A DNA stretch of 64,000 nt from Roseiconus nitratireducens (GCF_008629675.1 NZ_VWOX01000019.1:62001-126000), one strand, 5' to 3'. Numbered from the stretch's first letter, positions 28,613-37,751 are shown. Notes: generated by a model from the sequence alone, not told the origin. Numbers and translations: made by a program.

Positions 28613-30258
28613 AGGTCGAATTGATCGATAAAGACCAACGCGAAGAACCGAGTCTGGGTTTCGGAGCAGTCGCCGCCTCGATGTTTTTCGGCGTGTCGCT
28701 CTTGATGGCCGCCAATGTCTCGGTGCAGGCTCAGAATCCGCCCCAGGAGCAATCGACGCAGCAATCCGAAATCTCGGCAAAGGATTCCCAGGCAACGTAC
28801 CGCGGCCGAATCCTGCTGGCCGACGGATCTCCGTCTCGATCGAAAGGGTATCTCTACATCACCGCGCGATCGGAGCGTGGCAGCTACCTGGGAACCGTTG
28901 GCGAGTTTCAGGATTCCTTCGAGTTCAAATCGCTAGCCGGCAAAGCGTTCCTCGCATTTTTTGCGGATGGTTACGCACCGACCTGGACCGAACCGATGGA
29001 CATTCAATCCGGGCGCATTGCCGACGGCATTGAGCTCACGTTGAAACCGGGGGTCCCGTTTTCCATCGCCGTTCACGACCAATCGGGATCCCCGATCTCC
29101 AACGCCTCCGTCGCGGCTCTGCCCATGATCCACGGCTCCTCGATGGGTCCGCTCGAATGGCATTCCGTTGACGATTCCGGCGTGATCACTTTGTCGCATT
29201 TGGCCGAAACTGAGTACACGTTTCGCGTCAAAGCTCCCGGTTTCCAGGATTTTCGGTCCAAACCGAAACCCGTTTCCGCAGACGAACGCGTCACCTTGAA
29301 AATGCAGCGGGCCAGTGTGTCGCCGAAGCAGAACGACGGCGACGAGAAGGTCGATCGGAAACGAGAGTGGTGGACCGCCGTTGGTCGGGTGACGAACGCA
29401 GACGGGGAGCCCCTGGAAGACGTGACCGTTCGCGTCGCAACTGGGCTCGGTACCCTGATCGGTGGGGGAACGACCAAAACCAACTCTGACGGCCGCTACG
29501 AAGTCCACTTCGGGCCCGGGATCCTGTTCGGTGACATCACGGACGAAACGCCATCGCCGCAAACGCAGGTCGCGTTGATTTACGCCAGCCTGGAAAACCA
29601 TTTTGAAAGGAACCTTTGCCGACAAGGTCGAGGAATCGCGAGCCTGCTGCCCGTTCCGGAGAAGCAACGACAGGGCTGGGGAGTGGAAGCCGACCAGGTC
29701 TGTTTGCCCGATGCACCCCGTGAAGTCGACTTTGTCATGATGCCGGCGGCGCGCGTCCGCGGCACCCTGGTGGACGAAAAAAACGCCCCCCTGTCCGATT
29801 ACTCTGTTTCACTGACCGGAGAAGAGCTGCCACCGGGATCTTCCGTTTTGGCTCAGGTTCTGACCGACACGGAGGGACGTTTTGAAATCCAACAAATCCC
29901 AACGAACAAGTGGTTTCAGTTCGTCGTCCGAAAGCCACGCGAACAACTTCAGCCGCCATGGAATGATTCCTGGGCCAGTGGTCCGATCGTGTTCGCGGAT
30001 CCTGGAGAGAATGATTTTCGGGCTGCGGTCCCCTCCGATCCGGATTCCACCGATCGCCTGACGGCGGAATCATTCCGCCTGAAAATCAACGGGGCGGGGG
30101 TCCACGGCAAAACGGCAGTGAAGTGGGCGAAGGATGATCCGTTGCCAAGGCCGGCAGGCCAAGCCATTCGATCAGCCGAAGGACCTGATGCGTCAGGACA
30201 AACGCTCGCCCGTTACACGCTCGAACTTGAGAACGTCGAACGTGGTCCAAGCGATTGA
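28609..30258 (+). CDS. membrane-anchored carboxypeptidase-regulatory-like repeat protein (BlaI partner without peptidase)
   Basis: A 549-residue protein with a short cytoplasmic tail (MKVELIDKDQREEPSLG), one membrane segment or uncleaved signal (FGAVAASMFFGVSLLMA), then a Gln/Ser-rich linker and several beta-sandwich repeats of the CarboxypepD_reg type (GRILLADGSPSRSKGYLYI, FSIAVHDQSGSPISNASV, GRVTNADGEPLEDVTVRV, GTLVDEKNAPLSDYSVSL). The layout matches the extracytoplasmic half of the M56 protein at 2420, but the multi-pass HExxH peptidase part is missing. It could be a truncated sensor, or a sensor acting with a peptidase encoded elsewhere. Coupled to the upstream BlaI gene. Confidence 0.8.
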   Translation: MKVELIDKDQREEPSLGFGAVAASMFFGVSLLMAANVSVQAQNPPQEQSTQQSEISAKDSQATYRGRILLADGSPSRSKGYLYITARSERGSYLGTVGEFQDSFEFKSLAGKAFLAFFADGYAPTWTEPMDIQSGRIADGIELTLKPGVPFSIAVHDQSGSPISNASVAALPMIHGSSMGPLEWHSVDDSGVITLSHLAETEYTFRVKAPGFQDFRSKPKPVSADERVTLKMQRASVSPKQNDGDEKVDRKREWWTAVGRVTNADGEPLEDVTVRVATGLGTLIGGGTTKTNSDGRYEVHFGPGILFGDITDETPSPQTQVALIYASLENHFERNLCRQGRGIASLLPVPEKQRQGWGVEADQVCLPDAPREVDFVMMPAARVRGTLVDEKNAPLSDYSVSLTGEELPPGSSVLAQVLTDTEGRFEIQQIPTNKWFQFVVRKPREQLQPPWNDSWASGPIVFADPGENDFRAAVPSDPDSTDRLTAESFRLKINGAGVHGKTAVKWAKDDPLPRPAGQAIRSAEGPDASGQTLARYTLELENVERGPSD

Positions 30259-30297
30259 TGTCTTCGTCAGCCCAGCCTGGTCATCCGACTCGATCAC

Positions 30298-30906
30298 TCA
30301 GCGGATATCTCCCAGTTGCTTTCTTAGCCGCTGCAGTGTCCGACTCTTGGCTTTTCGCACCGCCGCAGCTGAAAGTCCCAGTTCGGCGGCGACATCGGTG
30401 GACAATTCGCCGTCGATGGCCGTCCGCGTGAAGGCCGTCCAGGTCACTGGATCGACCCGAGATTGGATCTGCTTCATCGCGCGACGAACAAGCGCCGTGG
30501 TCTGATCGGGGGCGGTCGGTGGATCATCAAGACTGCTGCCGCCCCAAGGATCGGCCACCGCGGCAAGCTGCGCGGCAGCCGTGCTGCCGCCCCGGGGCGT
30601 CGTCCGCTGACGCCGAAGATGCTGCAACACCGCGTTGCGGGTAATTCGCCAAAGCCAGCCCCGGAACGTTGCTCCAGCCGTCGTGGCATCGAATTCGCTA
30701 ATCGAACGATGGACGGAAAGGAAGACTTCTTGCGCAATGTCTTGGCACGCCGTTTGGCCGAGACCGGCGCAGGCTGCCCAGTTTTCGACCAGCGGGCCGT
30801 AAAGCTCCAAAAGTTCTCTCCAAGCGCCGCTCTCTTCGCTTCTCAACCGCAGAGCGAGACTGAGCCCGGAGGATGAATCGCTTTTTGTGGGGGCAACTTT
30901 GGACAT
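30298..30906 (-). CDS. ECF-type RNA polymerase sigma factor
   Basis: A 202-residue sigma-70 family protein with region 2 (WRELLELYGPLVENWA, DIAQEVFLSVHRSISEF, FRGWLWRITRNAVLQHLRRQ) and region 4 (VAAELGLSAAAVRKAKSRTL). The linker is longer than usual and rich in Gly/Ala/Pro. Divergently transcribed from the Ser/Thr kinase at 31016 across 109 bases. ECF genes beside protein kinases are a recognised planctomycete arrangement, and the kinase here carries a zinc-finger-like N-terminus that could bind the sigma factor. It converges with the 28609 gene. Confidence 0.94.
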   Translation of the reverse strand: MSKVAPTKSDSSSGLSLALRLRSEESGAWRELLELYGPLVENWAACAGLGQTACQDIAQEVFLSVHRSISEFDATTAGATFRGWLWRITRNAVLQHLRRQRTTPRGGSTAAAQLAAVADPWGGSSLDDPPTAPDQTTALVRRAMKQIQSRVDPVTWTAFTRTAIDGELSTDVAAELGLSAAAVRKAKSRTLQRLRKQLGDIR

Positions 30907-31015
30907 CCCAACAGTTTACGCGATTCGTCAGGAGGTTTCTGGACGAGGTGTCACACCGGCGCATTGATGCCTGTAGGACGACGAGAGACGATCGAATCGA
31001 TAGGTCACCCCAATC

Positions 31016-34000
31016 ATGTTGACGAAAAGCACCTGCCCACCTCGAGAATCGCTGCAGCAGTACGTTCTCGGACAGTATTGTGATGAAGAAGGTGACCGGT
31101 TGGAACAACACCTTGCAGAATGTGCCACGTGTGAGCAATCGCTGGCTAGCCTTGAAGATGCCAGCGATTCGTTGATTCGGCACCTGCCTCTGGCAGCCGT
31201 TTCGGTATCGGATTCCGAACCCGACCCACCCTGGCTGCAGCAGTTGATGCCAGGACCAAACGCGCTTCGCCCTCAATCTCCCGCGTCCATTGCATCTGCC
31301 GACACCCCCGGCAATCAGGCGCTGGGATCTTATCGATTGACCGGAATTCTCGGTCAAGGCGGAATGGGCGTGATTTACTCCGCGTTCCACGAGCAACTCG
31401 GTCGAGAGGTGGCCATCAAAGTGGTCAATCCTCGCCTCTGTTCCGGTGGAGAAGCGCAGGCACGGTTTGATCGTGAGATCGCGTTGCTCGGCAAGCTGAA
31501 CCACCCGGGGATTGTCACGGCGATTGACGCGGGACGCCTGTCCGGCGCCGCCTACCTGGTGATGGAGAAAGTTGACGGAGTCGACTTGTCGCGTCTGCTG
31601 CGACACAGCGGGCCGCTGACCATTCCCGAGGCTTGTGAGATCGCCCGACAGATGGCATCGGCGTTGGCCGCTGCTCACGAAGCCGGCGCGGTGCACCGCG
31701 ACATCAAACCGTCCAACGTGATGATCAATCGGCAGGGCCAGGTGATCCTGCTCGATTTTGGGCTGGCGACGGCAATTCCATTGCTTCCTTCTGACGCAGG
31801 GCCTCAGACTTCATTCGGACAATTGCTCGGGACACTCGACTACATGTCGCCCGAACAGGCCGTCGGCAACACGGCTGGTCCTCCCGCTGATCTGTTTGGG
31901 CTCGGTGCGACGCTATTCTTCATGCTGACCGGACGCCCCCCACGGCCAATCGACCGTGAAGCGGGGTTGCTTGAGCAATTGAGACACATCGGGAACGATC
32001 CGGCGCCGCCGCTGAATTCCTTGCGTCCCGGGGCGCCAGACGAATTGCACCGATTGGTTGCGACTTTGCTGCAGGTGGATCCTCTGATGAGGCCGAAATC
32101 AGCTTCGTCGGTTGCCGAAACGTTGAAATTGTTTTGCGGCAATGAACCCAACAAGCAATTGCGATTGCTGGTCGACGAAGCGCCGAATCGAGCCTCCGTC
32201 GAGGGAACGCAATCGGTCAAAGAATCTTTGTCAGCTTTGCTCGGTCCGCAGGAAACGGACACATCACTTGGTCCATCCGACACCGAAACGAAACTGGTTT
32301 CTCTGAGGCGCGGCAACTGGAAGTCATGGATTGGTGGTGGGGCCATGTTGGCTGCCATCTGCCTGGGAATCGTTCTGCTACTAAACACCCGTAAGGGGAC
32401 CGTCAGGATCGAATCGGACCTTTCCCACGCCGAAGTTCAGTTCGTTGACGAGAGCGAAGAAGTCACCGGCGTTCAGATCGAGCGCGGCGACCGCGAGTTG
32501 AAGCTTCGGGTCGGACTCTACAAGGTCACGCTCAAGGACGAATCCGGTAAGACGACGTCGCAACCGATCCGGATCGCCATCGAATCGGGAGAAACCACCG
32601 TGGTGCGCGCGATTCGGCAGACAGACAGTGGCGATCCGGCACTGAACGTCACAAGACTTGGCAACCATTCCTTATTTCAGGGTGCACCACGCTCCGTTTG
32701 GGAAAAACGATTCCACGCCGAAACCGACGCCGCGGCAAAAGTGGAAGCCGCAGCGGCCCTGATTCATTTGCCGCAATCCACCAACGAAGCTCAGCAGGTG
32801 GCGGCGGTGATCCAGCTTGGCGGACAACTTGCCGAATCCGGCTGGGGACGCGATGCCACGGCCTATTTGGACGACATGGTGCGGCAGCATGAAATCAGAC
32901 CCAGAAACTGGGTCCGTGCCAAACGACTGGACGATGCATGGAACGCATTTGTTTCCTCCGCTGCGACAAAGCTCTCGTCCATCGGGTCTCCCGACGGGCT
33001 GATTCAACAACTTTGTCAAATCATCACGGTCGCTCCAAAACATGAAGCCGCGTTCGCCGCGAGCATGTTGGATCGTTTGGACCATCGTGTTGACAATGAG
33101 CAACAGGTTGCGAACGAAATCATTTCTACCAACCTTGAAGACCCGGACTTTGGCTTTGCATTCAGCTTTATCCAGATCAAACATTACCAGGATGCTTCGG
33201 ACTCCGCGAAAGCTCGATTCGCCAAGAAATGTGATGCAATCGTCAACTGGATCATCGAACAGGATCAGGGCCATCCGCCCTACGAGAGGGTGGAGGACTG
33301 GTTGACGCTGGCAAACCGTCGCGACATCCCAATTGACGGATCGCTGGAAGCTCGCCTGGCCCAATCCATGCTGTTCGCCGACCCGTTTCAAGCACTCAAT
33401 GGAGTTTTCCAGCGTCGATGGATCAATGACGGTGAATACCCCTATTCTGCCAGGTCGATGAAGGTCGCCCGCGACGCCAATCCAGTTTTGTGGAATCACT
33501 GGATGCCAGTCGCCTGTGATTGGCTGGTCGATCATCCGGAACCGTCGCCGCGAAGCAACCACGTGTTGGCGACTCTGGACGTCCAACTACGACTTCGGAA
33601 AGCTTCCGATGCTTGGCCCATCGACCGGCTGGTTCAGACTCTCGGCAAGCGAGTGCTTCGTCCTTTAGACGGGGAAGCTTTTGAGTCGGAACATCATCTG
33701 CTTGCGTTGATCGTGATGGCGGGAGGCGACTTGCCCGCGGCGGTTCGCGACCAGATTCATTCCGGGATCGGTACTTTTCCTGACGAGGTCCGAGAATTGG
33801 AAGCGATCTCCCGGCAAGACGTGGATTGGAACATCATGCGGGAGAACTTTCGTCGCTCTGAAGGGCTGCTATCCAAGTATCCGGCTCAGACGGTCACCGT
33901 GCTGCTTCGCGACACGGTTCCTGACGACGGAGAACCCTGGCAGCCAAATCGCTTTCGCGAACGCCTCGCCTGGCTTTCCACCCGCGGCGACGGAAATGAT

Positions 34001-35980
34001 TCGCCTCCGCCCATGGAACCCCTGCTGCTGCTTGCAATCGCAACGGAATTATCCGGAGAGGACAGTCAGCTGGATGATCGATTGTCCACATTGTTCACCG
34101 AACAGCACCCGGCACGCACGTTCCGTCGGCACTTGGAAGACGCGGTCACTTCGCCGTTCGCCGTCAGCGATGTTGCAACACGATTGCTCCAACTCATGCG
34201 GACGCGTTCAAAGAGCGATCGGTTGGTGGAAGAGATCAACCGGTTGATTCCCGACCATCGATCCGACTCCGTCGCAGCGCTGTCCGACGATTCCGGCCGG
34301 TCCGTCGCGCCACTTTACCAGGGCCAATCACGGACTCATTGGCGCAGGCGATTCGACGCGGAAACGGATCCAGTTGCGAAGATCGAAGCCGCGAAAGCTT
34401 TGATCACTCTGACCGAGGGCGAACCAGACCGATCCCGTCTGACCGAAATGCTGAACGTGGCGGGTACGCTCTACCAGGCGGGTTGGGGCCGTCGATTGGA
34501 AGATCTGTTTAGCAAATACGGTTGGTCGGGAACAGGCTATCGATTCGATCCTGCCCAGTGGTCCCGCGGCAGTTTTCCCGATTTGGAGTCGACATGGAGA
34601 TCGTTCCGTGAAGCGACGGAGGTCCTCTGCGAATCCGCCGCACCCGAAATCATCGCGGCGGTCCTGTGCGACACGATCGAATCGAGTCACCAAGACGACG
34701 TCGCACGAGCCGCCTATGCGATTCTTCTGTTGGAAGACTACTCGATTGTTTCGGAGATTCGATCCGATCAGACTGCGGTTGACCGCATAATCGGGCTGAA
34801 GCTTCCCGAGGATGCTGCGCTGGTGCCCTATTTGACGTTGGCGCAAAGCCGGTACTACTCCAGTGCCTCCGACGGCAGCCAGAAGTCATTTCGAGATCGA
34901 TACCTCCGTCTCGGGGAAATGTTTGCCACGGGGCCGATTGACGATTTCCATCAGTTTGAGATGGCGGAAGATTGGCTGAAGCGAACCCTGCCGCAGTGGT
35001 TCGATCCCAACGATGATGGTGATGCGGTGGTCCGGCAGCCGGACCTCCCGCTGGAGGGTCAGCTGGTCGCCCGGGTCGCCCTGCAAATGATGATCGGCGA
35101 CCCGGCGAACGCTCGCCGGCGAATCTTTTACACCGATCCGATTGACGAGGCCGCGTACGAGTACGCTTCTAACGTGGAGTCTTCCCGCGTCAGAGCTGGC
35201 CCGATCTGGGATCATTGGATTCCGCCTGCAATGGAATGGCTTCAGCAGAATGTGAACGCAAAATCCAGCTCGTCCGTCCTGGGAACCTTCAACAAGCAGC
35301 TTCGCATTCGAAAGCCCGAAGACAACTGGCCGGTCACCGAACTAGGTTCGTTCCTGTCATCGCAGTTGCTCGCCCCGATCAAGTCGGAATCAGAGGACGC
35401 CACGTCGGCAAAAGTGTCGACGCTCAACTGGCTGACTCTGACCGTCCTGACTGGACAACCCATCCCGGAGAAGTTGTTCGCCCAGACAGAATCGGACGCT
35501 CGCCTTTCCCGCTATCGCGCACTGTTCCGGGAGGTCGACGAGTATTCTCAGTGGAAGGAATTCTATGTTGTCTCGGACGGTCTGGTCGGCTTGCTGTCGG
35601 ATCACCCGATTCAGGTCATTCGCGAAGCGTTCTCCGCAGACTCTCTGCCCGAGAACATGTCGGCAATGACGGCGGTCACGTTTGTTTCAGATTCGGGACG
35701 TCACCGGGCCGAGGAGCCAAAAATGGATCCGGTTCTCGCACTGGCGATTCTCAGCGAACTCATCGGAGAAAACGACCAAATTGATGAGCGCCTGGCAGAG
35801 TGCTTCGATGACGAGGATGCGTTTTTCCGTCGGCATTTGCGCCCCTTGTGGCGTAGTGGTACAGCAGCGGAAGCAATCGCTTTGAAATACCTTCGCAGAA
35901 TCCGGAATCAGACGAAGAATGCCAAACTGATTGAACTGATTGAAGAAGTGTCGCCGCTTCAAGAGTCCGATCCCGAGTAA
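31016..35980 (+). CDS. giant Ser/Thr protein kinase with duplicated C-terminal domain
   Basis: A 1654-residue protein. Residues 15-50 resemble an anti-sigma zinc finger (LEQHLAECATCEQSL). The kinase domain spans about 105-370: ILGQGGMGVIYSAF, VAIKVV, HRDIKPSNVMI near 227, LLDFGLA near 246, GTLDYMSPEQ. A single membrane segment lies at about 440-458. After it, a small beta domain precedes two homologous units of about 540 residues: unit 1 from SVWEKRFHAETDAAAKVEAA near 557 and unit 2 from THWRRRFDAETDPVAKIEAA near 1102. They share several blocks (LGTFNKQLRIRKPEDNWPV against LATLDVQLRLRKASDAWPI). The units are mostly helical and unrecognised. It is divergent from the ECF sigma gene. Confidence 0.93.
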   Translation: MLTKSTCPPRESLQQYVLGQYCDEEGDRLEQHLAECATCEQSLASLEDASDSLIRHLPLAAVSVSDSEPDPPWLQQLMPGPNALRPQSPASIASADTPGNQALGSYRLTGILGQGGMGVIYSAFHEQLGREVAIKVVNPRLCSGGEAQARFDREIALLGKLNHPGIVTAIDAGRLSGAAYLVMEKVDGVDLSRLLRHSGPLTIPEACEIARQMASALAAAHEAGAVHRDIKPSNVMINRQGQVILLDFGLATAIPLLPSDAGPQTSFGQLLGTLDYMSPEQAVGNTAGPPADLFGLGATLFFMLTGRPPRPIDREAGLLEQLRHIGNDPAPPLNSLRPGAPDELHRLVATLLQVDPLMRPKSASSVAETLKLFCGNEPNKQLRLLVDEAPNRASVEGTQSVKESLSALLGPQETDTSLGPSDTETKLVSLRRGNWKSWIGGGAMLAAICLGIVLLLNTRKGTVRIESDLSHAEVQFVDESEEVTGVQIERGDRELKLRVGLYKVTLKDESGKTTSQPIRIAIESGETTVVRAIRQTDSGDPALNVTRLGNHSLFQGAPRSVWEKRFHAETDAAAKVEAAAALIHLPQSTNEAQQVAAVIQLGGQLAESGWGRDATAYLDDMVRQHEIRPRNWVRAKRLDDAWNAFVSSAATKLSSIGSPDGLIQQLCQIITVAPKHEAAFAASMLDRLDHRVDNEQQVANEIISTNLEDPDFGFAFSFIQIKHYQDASDSAKARFAKKCDAIVNWIIEQDQGHPPYERVEDWLTLANRRDIPIDGSLEARLAQSMLFADPFQALNGVFQRRWINDGEYPYSARSMKVARDANPVLWNHWMPVACDWLVDHPEPSPRSNHVLATLDVQLRLRKASDAWPIDRLVQTLGKRVLRPLDGEAFESEHHLLALIVMAGGDLPAAVRDQIHSGIGTFPDEVRELEAISRQDVDWNIMRENFRRSEGLLSKYPAQTVTVLLRDTVPDDGEPWQPNRFRERLAWLSTRGDGNDSPPPMEPLLLLAIATELSGEDSQLDDRLSTLFTEQHPARTFRRHLEDAVTSPFAVSDVATRLLQLMRTRSKSDRLVEEINRLIPDHRSDSVAALSDDSGRSVAPLYQGQSRTHWRRRFDAETDPVAKIEAAKALITLTEGEPDRSRLTEMLNVAGTLYQAGWGRRLEDLFSKYGWSGTGYRFDPAQWSRGSFPDLESTWRSFREATEVLCESAAPEIIAAVLCDTIESSHQDDVARAAYAILLLEDYSIVSEIRSDQTAVDRIIGLKLPEDAALVPYLTLAQSRYYSSASDGSQKSFRDRYLRLGEMFATGPIDDFHQFEMAEDWLKRTLPQWFDPNDDGDAVVRQPDLPLEGQLVARVALQMMIGDPANARRRIFYTDPIDEAAYEYASNVESSRVRAGPIWDHWIPPAMEWLQQNVNAKSSSSVLGTFNKQLRIRKPEDNWPVTELGSFLSSQLLAPIKSESEDATSAKVSTLNWLTLTVLTGQPIPEKLFAQTESDARLSRYRALFREVDEYSQWKEFYVVSDGLVGLLSDHPIQVIREAFSADSLPENMSAMTAVTFVSDSGRHRAEEPKMDPVLALAILSELIGENDQIDERLAECFDDEDAFFRRHLRPLWRSGTAAEAIALKYLRRIRNQTKNAKLIELIEEVSPLQESDPE

Positions 35981-36157
35981 CAAAGAGGATTAGGCAACGT
36001 CGGGAGAGGATCGTTCTACTCGCAGCCAGCCGGCGGCCGTTAAGCTGCACGACGTCATCGATATGTCATTTTCTGGCGATGCCAACTGTCCAGGACACCG
36101 TTGGCAGAAAGACGGCCGGCGAAGCTTGTTAGGTAACCACGACTCTCAGGAATCAGC

Positions 36158-36904
36158 ATGAACGATCAAATCAAGGGCAAGGTCATTGTCGTCACGGGGG
36201 CGAGCAGCGGATTGGGGGCGGCCGCCGCGCGGCACCTCTCCAGCGCCGGCGCGACGCTTGTTTTGGGGGCACGCCGGCAGAATCGAATCAGCGAACTTGC
36301 CGACGAACTCAAAGGAAACGGCGGTACCGCATCGGCCGTTCCAACCGATGTCACCGACCAAGACCAGGTGAAGCAATTGGTGAAGGCAGCCGTGGACCAG
36401 TTCGGCCGCATCGATGTGATGCTGAACAACGCCGGATTGATGCAGCAATCACCGCTGGAAGCCCTGAAAATCGACGAGTGGGACAACATGATCGACGTCA
36501 ACATCAAAGGCGTGCTGTACGGGATCGCTGCCGCATTGCCGTTCATGCAAGAGCAGAAGTCGGGTCACATCATCAACGTCTCTTCGGTAGCGGGGCACAA
36601 GGTGACGCCCGCGGGAGCGGTCTATTGCGCCACCAAACATGCCGTCCGCGCCATCTCCGAAGGGCTCCGAAGCGAAGTGAAGGCTTACAACCTTCGCACG
36701 ACCGTGATCTCTCCGGGTGCGGTGGACACGGAATTGCCGACCCACATCACCCACGAAGACTCACACGAGGGAATCAACGAATACTATCACCAAGTCGCGA
36801 TCCCGGCGGACTCGTTCGCACGCGCCGTCGCGTTCGCAATTGAGCAGCCTGAAGAAGTCGACATCAACGAAATCTTGTACCGCCCGACAAAACAAGAGCT
36901 CTGA
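36158..36904 (+). CDS. short-chain dehydrogenase/reductase (SDR) family protein
   Basis: A 248-residue classical SDR: cofactor motif VTGASSGLGAAAA, acidic VPTDVTD, LNNAGL, catalytic Ser in INVSSVAG and Tyr-Lys in YCATKHA, and VISPGAVDTEL after the active site. The GARR segment after beta-2 favours NADP(H). Substrate unknown; the best-known relatives are YdfG-like oxidoreductases. It has a good ribosome site (caggaatcagc) and is followed by a run of intergenic repeats. It is not obviously linked to the copper genes beyond. Confidence 0.95.
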   Translation: MNDQIKGKVIVVTGASSGLGAAAARHLSSAGATLVLGARRQNRISELADELKGNGGTASAVPTDVTDQDQVKQLVKAAVDQFGRIDVMLNNAGLMQQSPLEALKIDEWDNMIDVNIKGVLYGIAAALPFMQEQKSGHIINVSSVAGHKVTPAGAVYCATKHAVRAISEGLRSEVKAYNLRTTVISPGAVDTELPTHITHEDSHEGINEYYHQVAIPADSFARAVAFAIEQPEEVDINEILYRPTKQEL

Positions 36905-36925
36905 GGCAGAGCCCAGCAAGATTTG

Positions 36926-37000
36926 AATCAAAAACACCGTGATTTGCAGTGCAATGAGCGGTAACCGGTAGCCGCCGGTTGAGGCAAGAAGACCCGCGGC
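36926..37000. repeat. dispersed intergenic repeat, copy 1
   Basis: The stretch with CACCGTGATTTGCAGTGC, AATGAGCGG and GCCGCCGGTTGA is repeated at 50061-50137 with about 70 percent identity over 75 bases. Both copies follow directly after a gene stop, suggesting a mobile or 3'-end-associated element rather than coding sequence. Confidence 0.65.
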
Positions 37001-37030
37001 TAGCGCCACGCGGCTCATCGAAAGTAGCGC

Positions 37031-37080
37031 TGTGCGGTCGCGATCGCGGCGGAATGCTACGCTCTGGCGAGCGTAGCGAC
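37031..37080. repeat. dispersed palindromic repeat, copy 2
   Basis: The core is a perfect 9-bp stem, GCTACGCTC-tggc-GAGCGTAGC (37056-37077), preceded by TGTGCGGTCGCGATCG. It matches the element at 27954-28003. The tight stem without a T-tract fits a REP-type sequence. Confidence 0.65.
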
Positions 37081-37146
37081 TCGTTTTCAGACAAAGCCAA
37101 GGCATTCCGCCGGGGCGTTGACCGGTTGCTTGGCGATCGATGATTC

Positions 37147-37240
37147 GGGCCGAAGGCCCGTCGTTTGTCCAGCCCAGCCCGTCAGGGCTGGGACACGGAA
37201 TCTCGTTCTTCTCCTGCAGGGCCACCGGCCTGGCCATTCG
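37147..37240. repeat. structured repeat (GGGCC-gaa-GGCCC plus CCCAGCCC hairpin), single copy
   Basis: Two stem-loops in order: GGGCC-gaa-GGCCC at 37147-37159 and CCCAGCCC-gtca-GGGCTGGG at 37173-37192, then a GGGCCACCGGCCTGGCCATT block near 37217-37236. The same order occurs twice, head to head, at 59841-60094, with paired base changes that keep the stems. The region 36905-37269 as a whole holds only repeats. Confidence 0.7.
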
Positions 37241-37269
37241 TTTTTGGCCGGCCGGCTGACCGCTGTCCC

Positions 37270-37602
37270 CTACGACGCCATTGCGGTGCAACTTTCTTCG
37301 CACTTGCGACAGCACTTCACACAGTCGTCCATACCGCCGACCTCTTCGCAGCTGTCCCCGCACGCTTTGCAGATCTCAGCACATGCTTGGCAGTAGCTCT
37401 TGTGGAAGTCGCTGTTCCGGCTCATGAAATCGATGCACGCCGCGCAGGCCGCCATGCAGTCGAGCATGAGCTTGACATGGTTTTGCTCGACATGTGCACC
37501 ACCTTGCTGCAAACAATTGCCAGTCAGCATCGTCGCCAAGGTCGTCTGGCACTCTTGGCAGTTGGTCAGGCAGTCTTGTTTCGAGATCGTAGAACTTGCC
37601 AT
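37270..37602 (-). CDS. four-helix-bundle copper-binding protein (Csp/DUF326 type)
   Basis: A 110-residue Cys-rich protein with CxxxCxxC-type spacing along predicted helices: CLTNCQECQTTL, GNCLQQGGAH, LDCMAACAACIDFM, YCQACAEICKACGDSC, DCVKCCRKCEESC. This matches copper storage proteins that line a four-helix bundle with cysteines to hold many Cu(I) ions. There is no signal peptide, so it is of the cytosolic type. It is divergent from the copper ATPase gene and shares a promoter region with a CsoR-type dyad, consistent with copper induction. Confidence 0.92.
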   Translation of the reverse strand: MASSTISKQDCLTNCQECQTTLATMLTGNCLQQGGAHVEQNHVKLMLDCMAACAACIDFMSRNSDFHKSYCQACAEICKACGDSCEEVGGMDDCVKCCRKCEESCTAMAS

Positions 37603-37732
37603 GGAAAACTCCTAATCAAATACGGTTTCGGTCAAAAGCAGATGAAGCGTGCATCGAGCCGTCGACGAGTTCTCCGATCGGATGGATCTTCGGATTCTTG
37701 GCCTGCAACGCGCCGAACGGGCATGCAAACTG

Positions 37733-37751
37733 CATACCGTACTGGGGTATA
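37733..37751. promoter_or_regulatory. candidate CsoR operator (ATACC-N7-GGTAT) with overlapping -10
   Basis: The dyad is CATACC-gtactgg-GGTATA. It lies in the divergent region between the copper-binding protein and CopA genes, 35 bases before the ATPase ATG. A TATACT hexamer at 37748-37753 overlaps the right arm, so a bound repressor would block the plus-strand promoter. ATACC-N7-GGTAT is the same geometry as the known CsoR site type ATACCCC-N3-GGGGTAT; the left half is degenerate. A second match lies at 44413. Confidence 0.65.

Noticed and set aside
30698..31696. 332-residue minus-strand open frame
   Set aside because: Covers the sigma-kinase promoter region and the antisense of the kinase domain; both flanking genes are solid.
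36905..37269. CRISPR array in the repeat-rich gap
   Set aside because: The repeats are different elements occurring once each here; there is no regular repeat-spacer unit and no cas gene.
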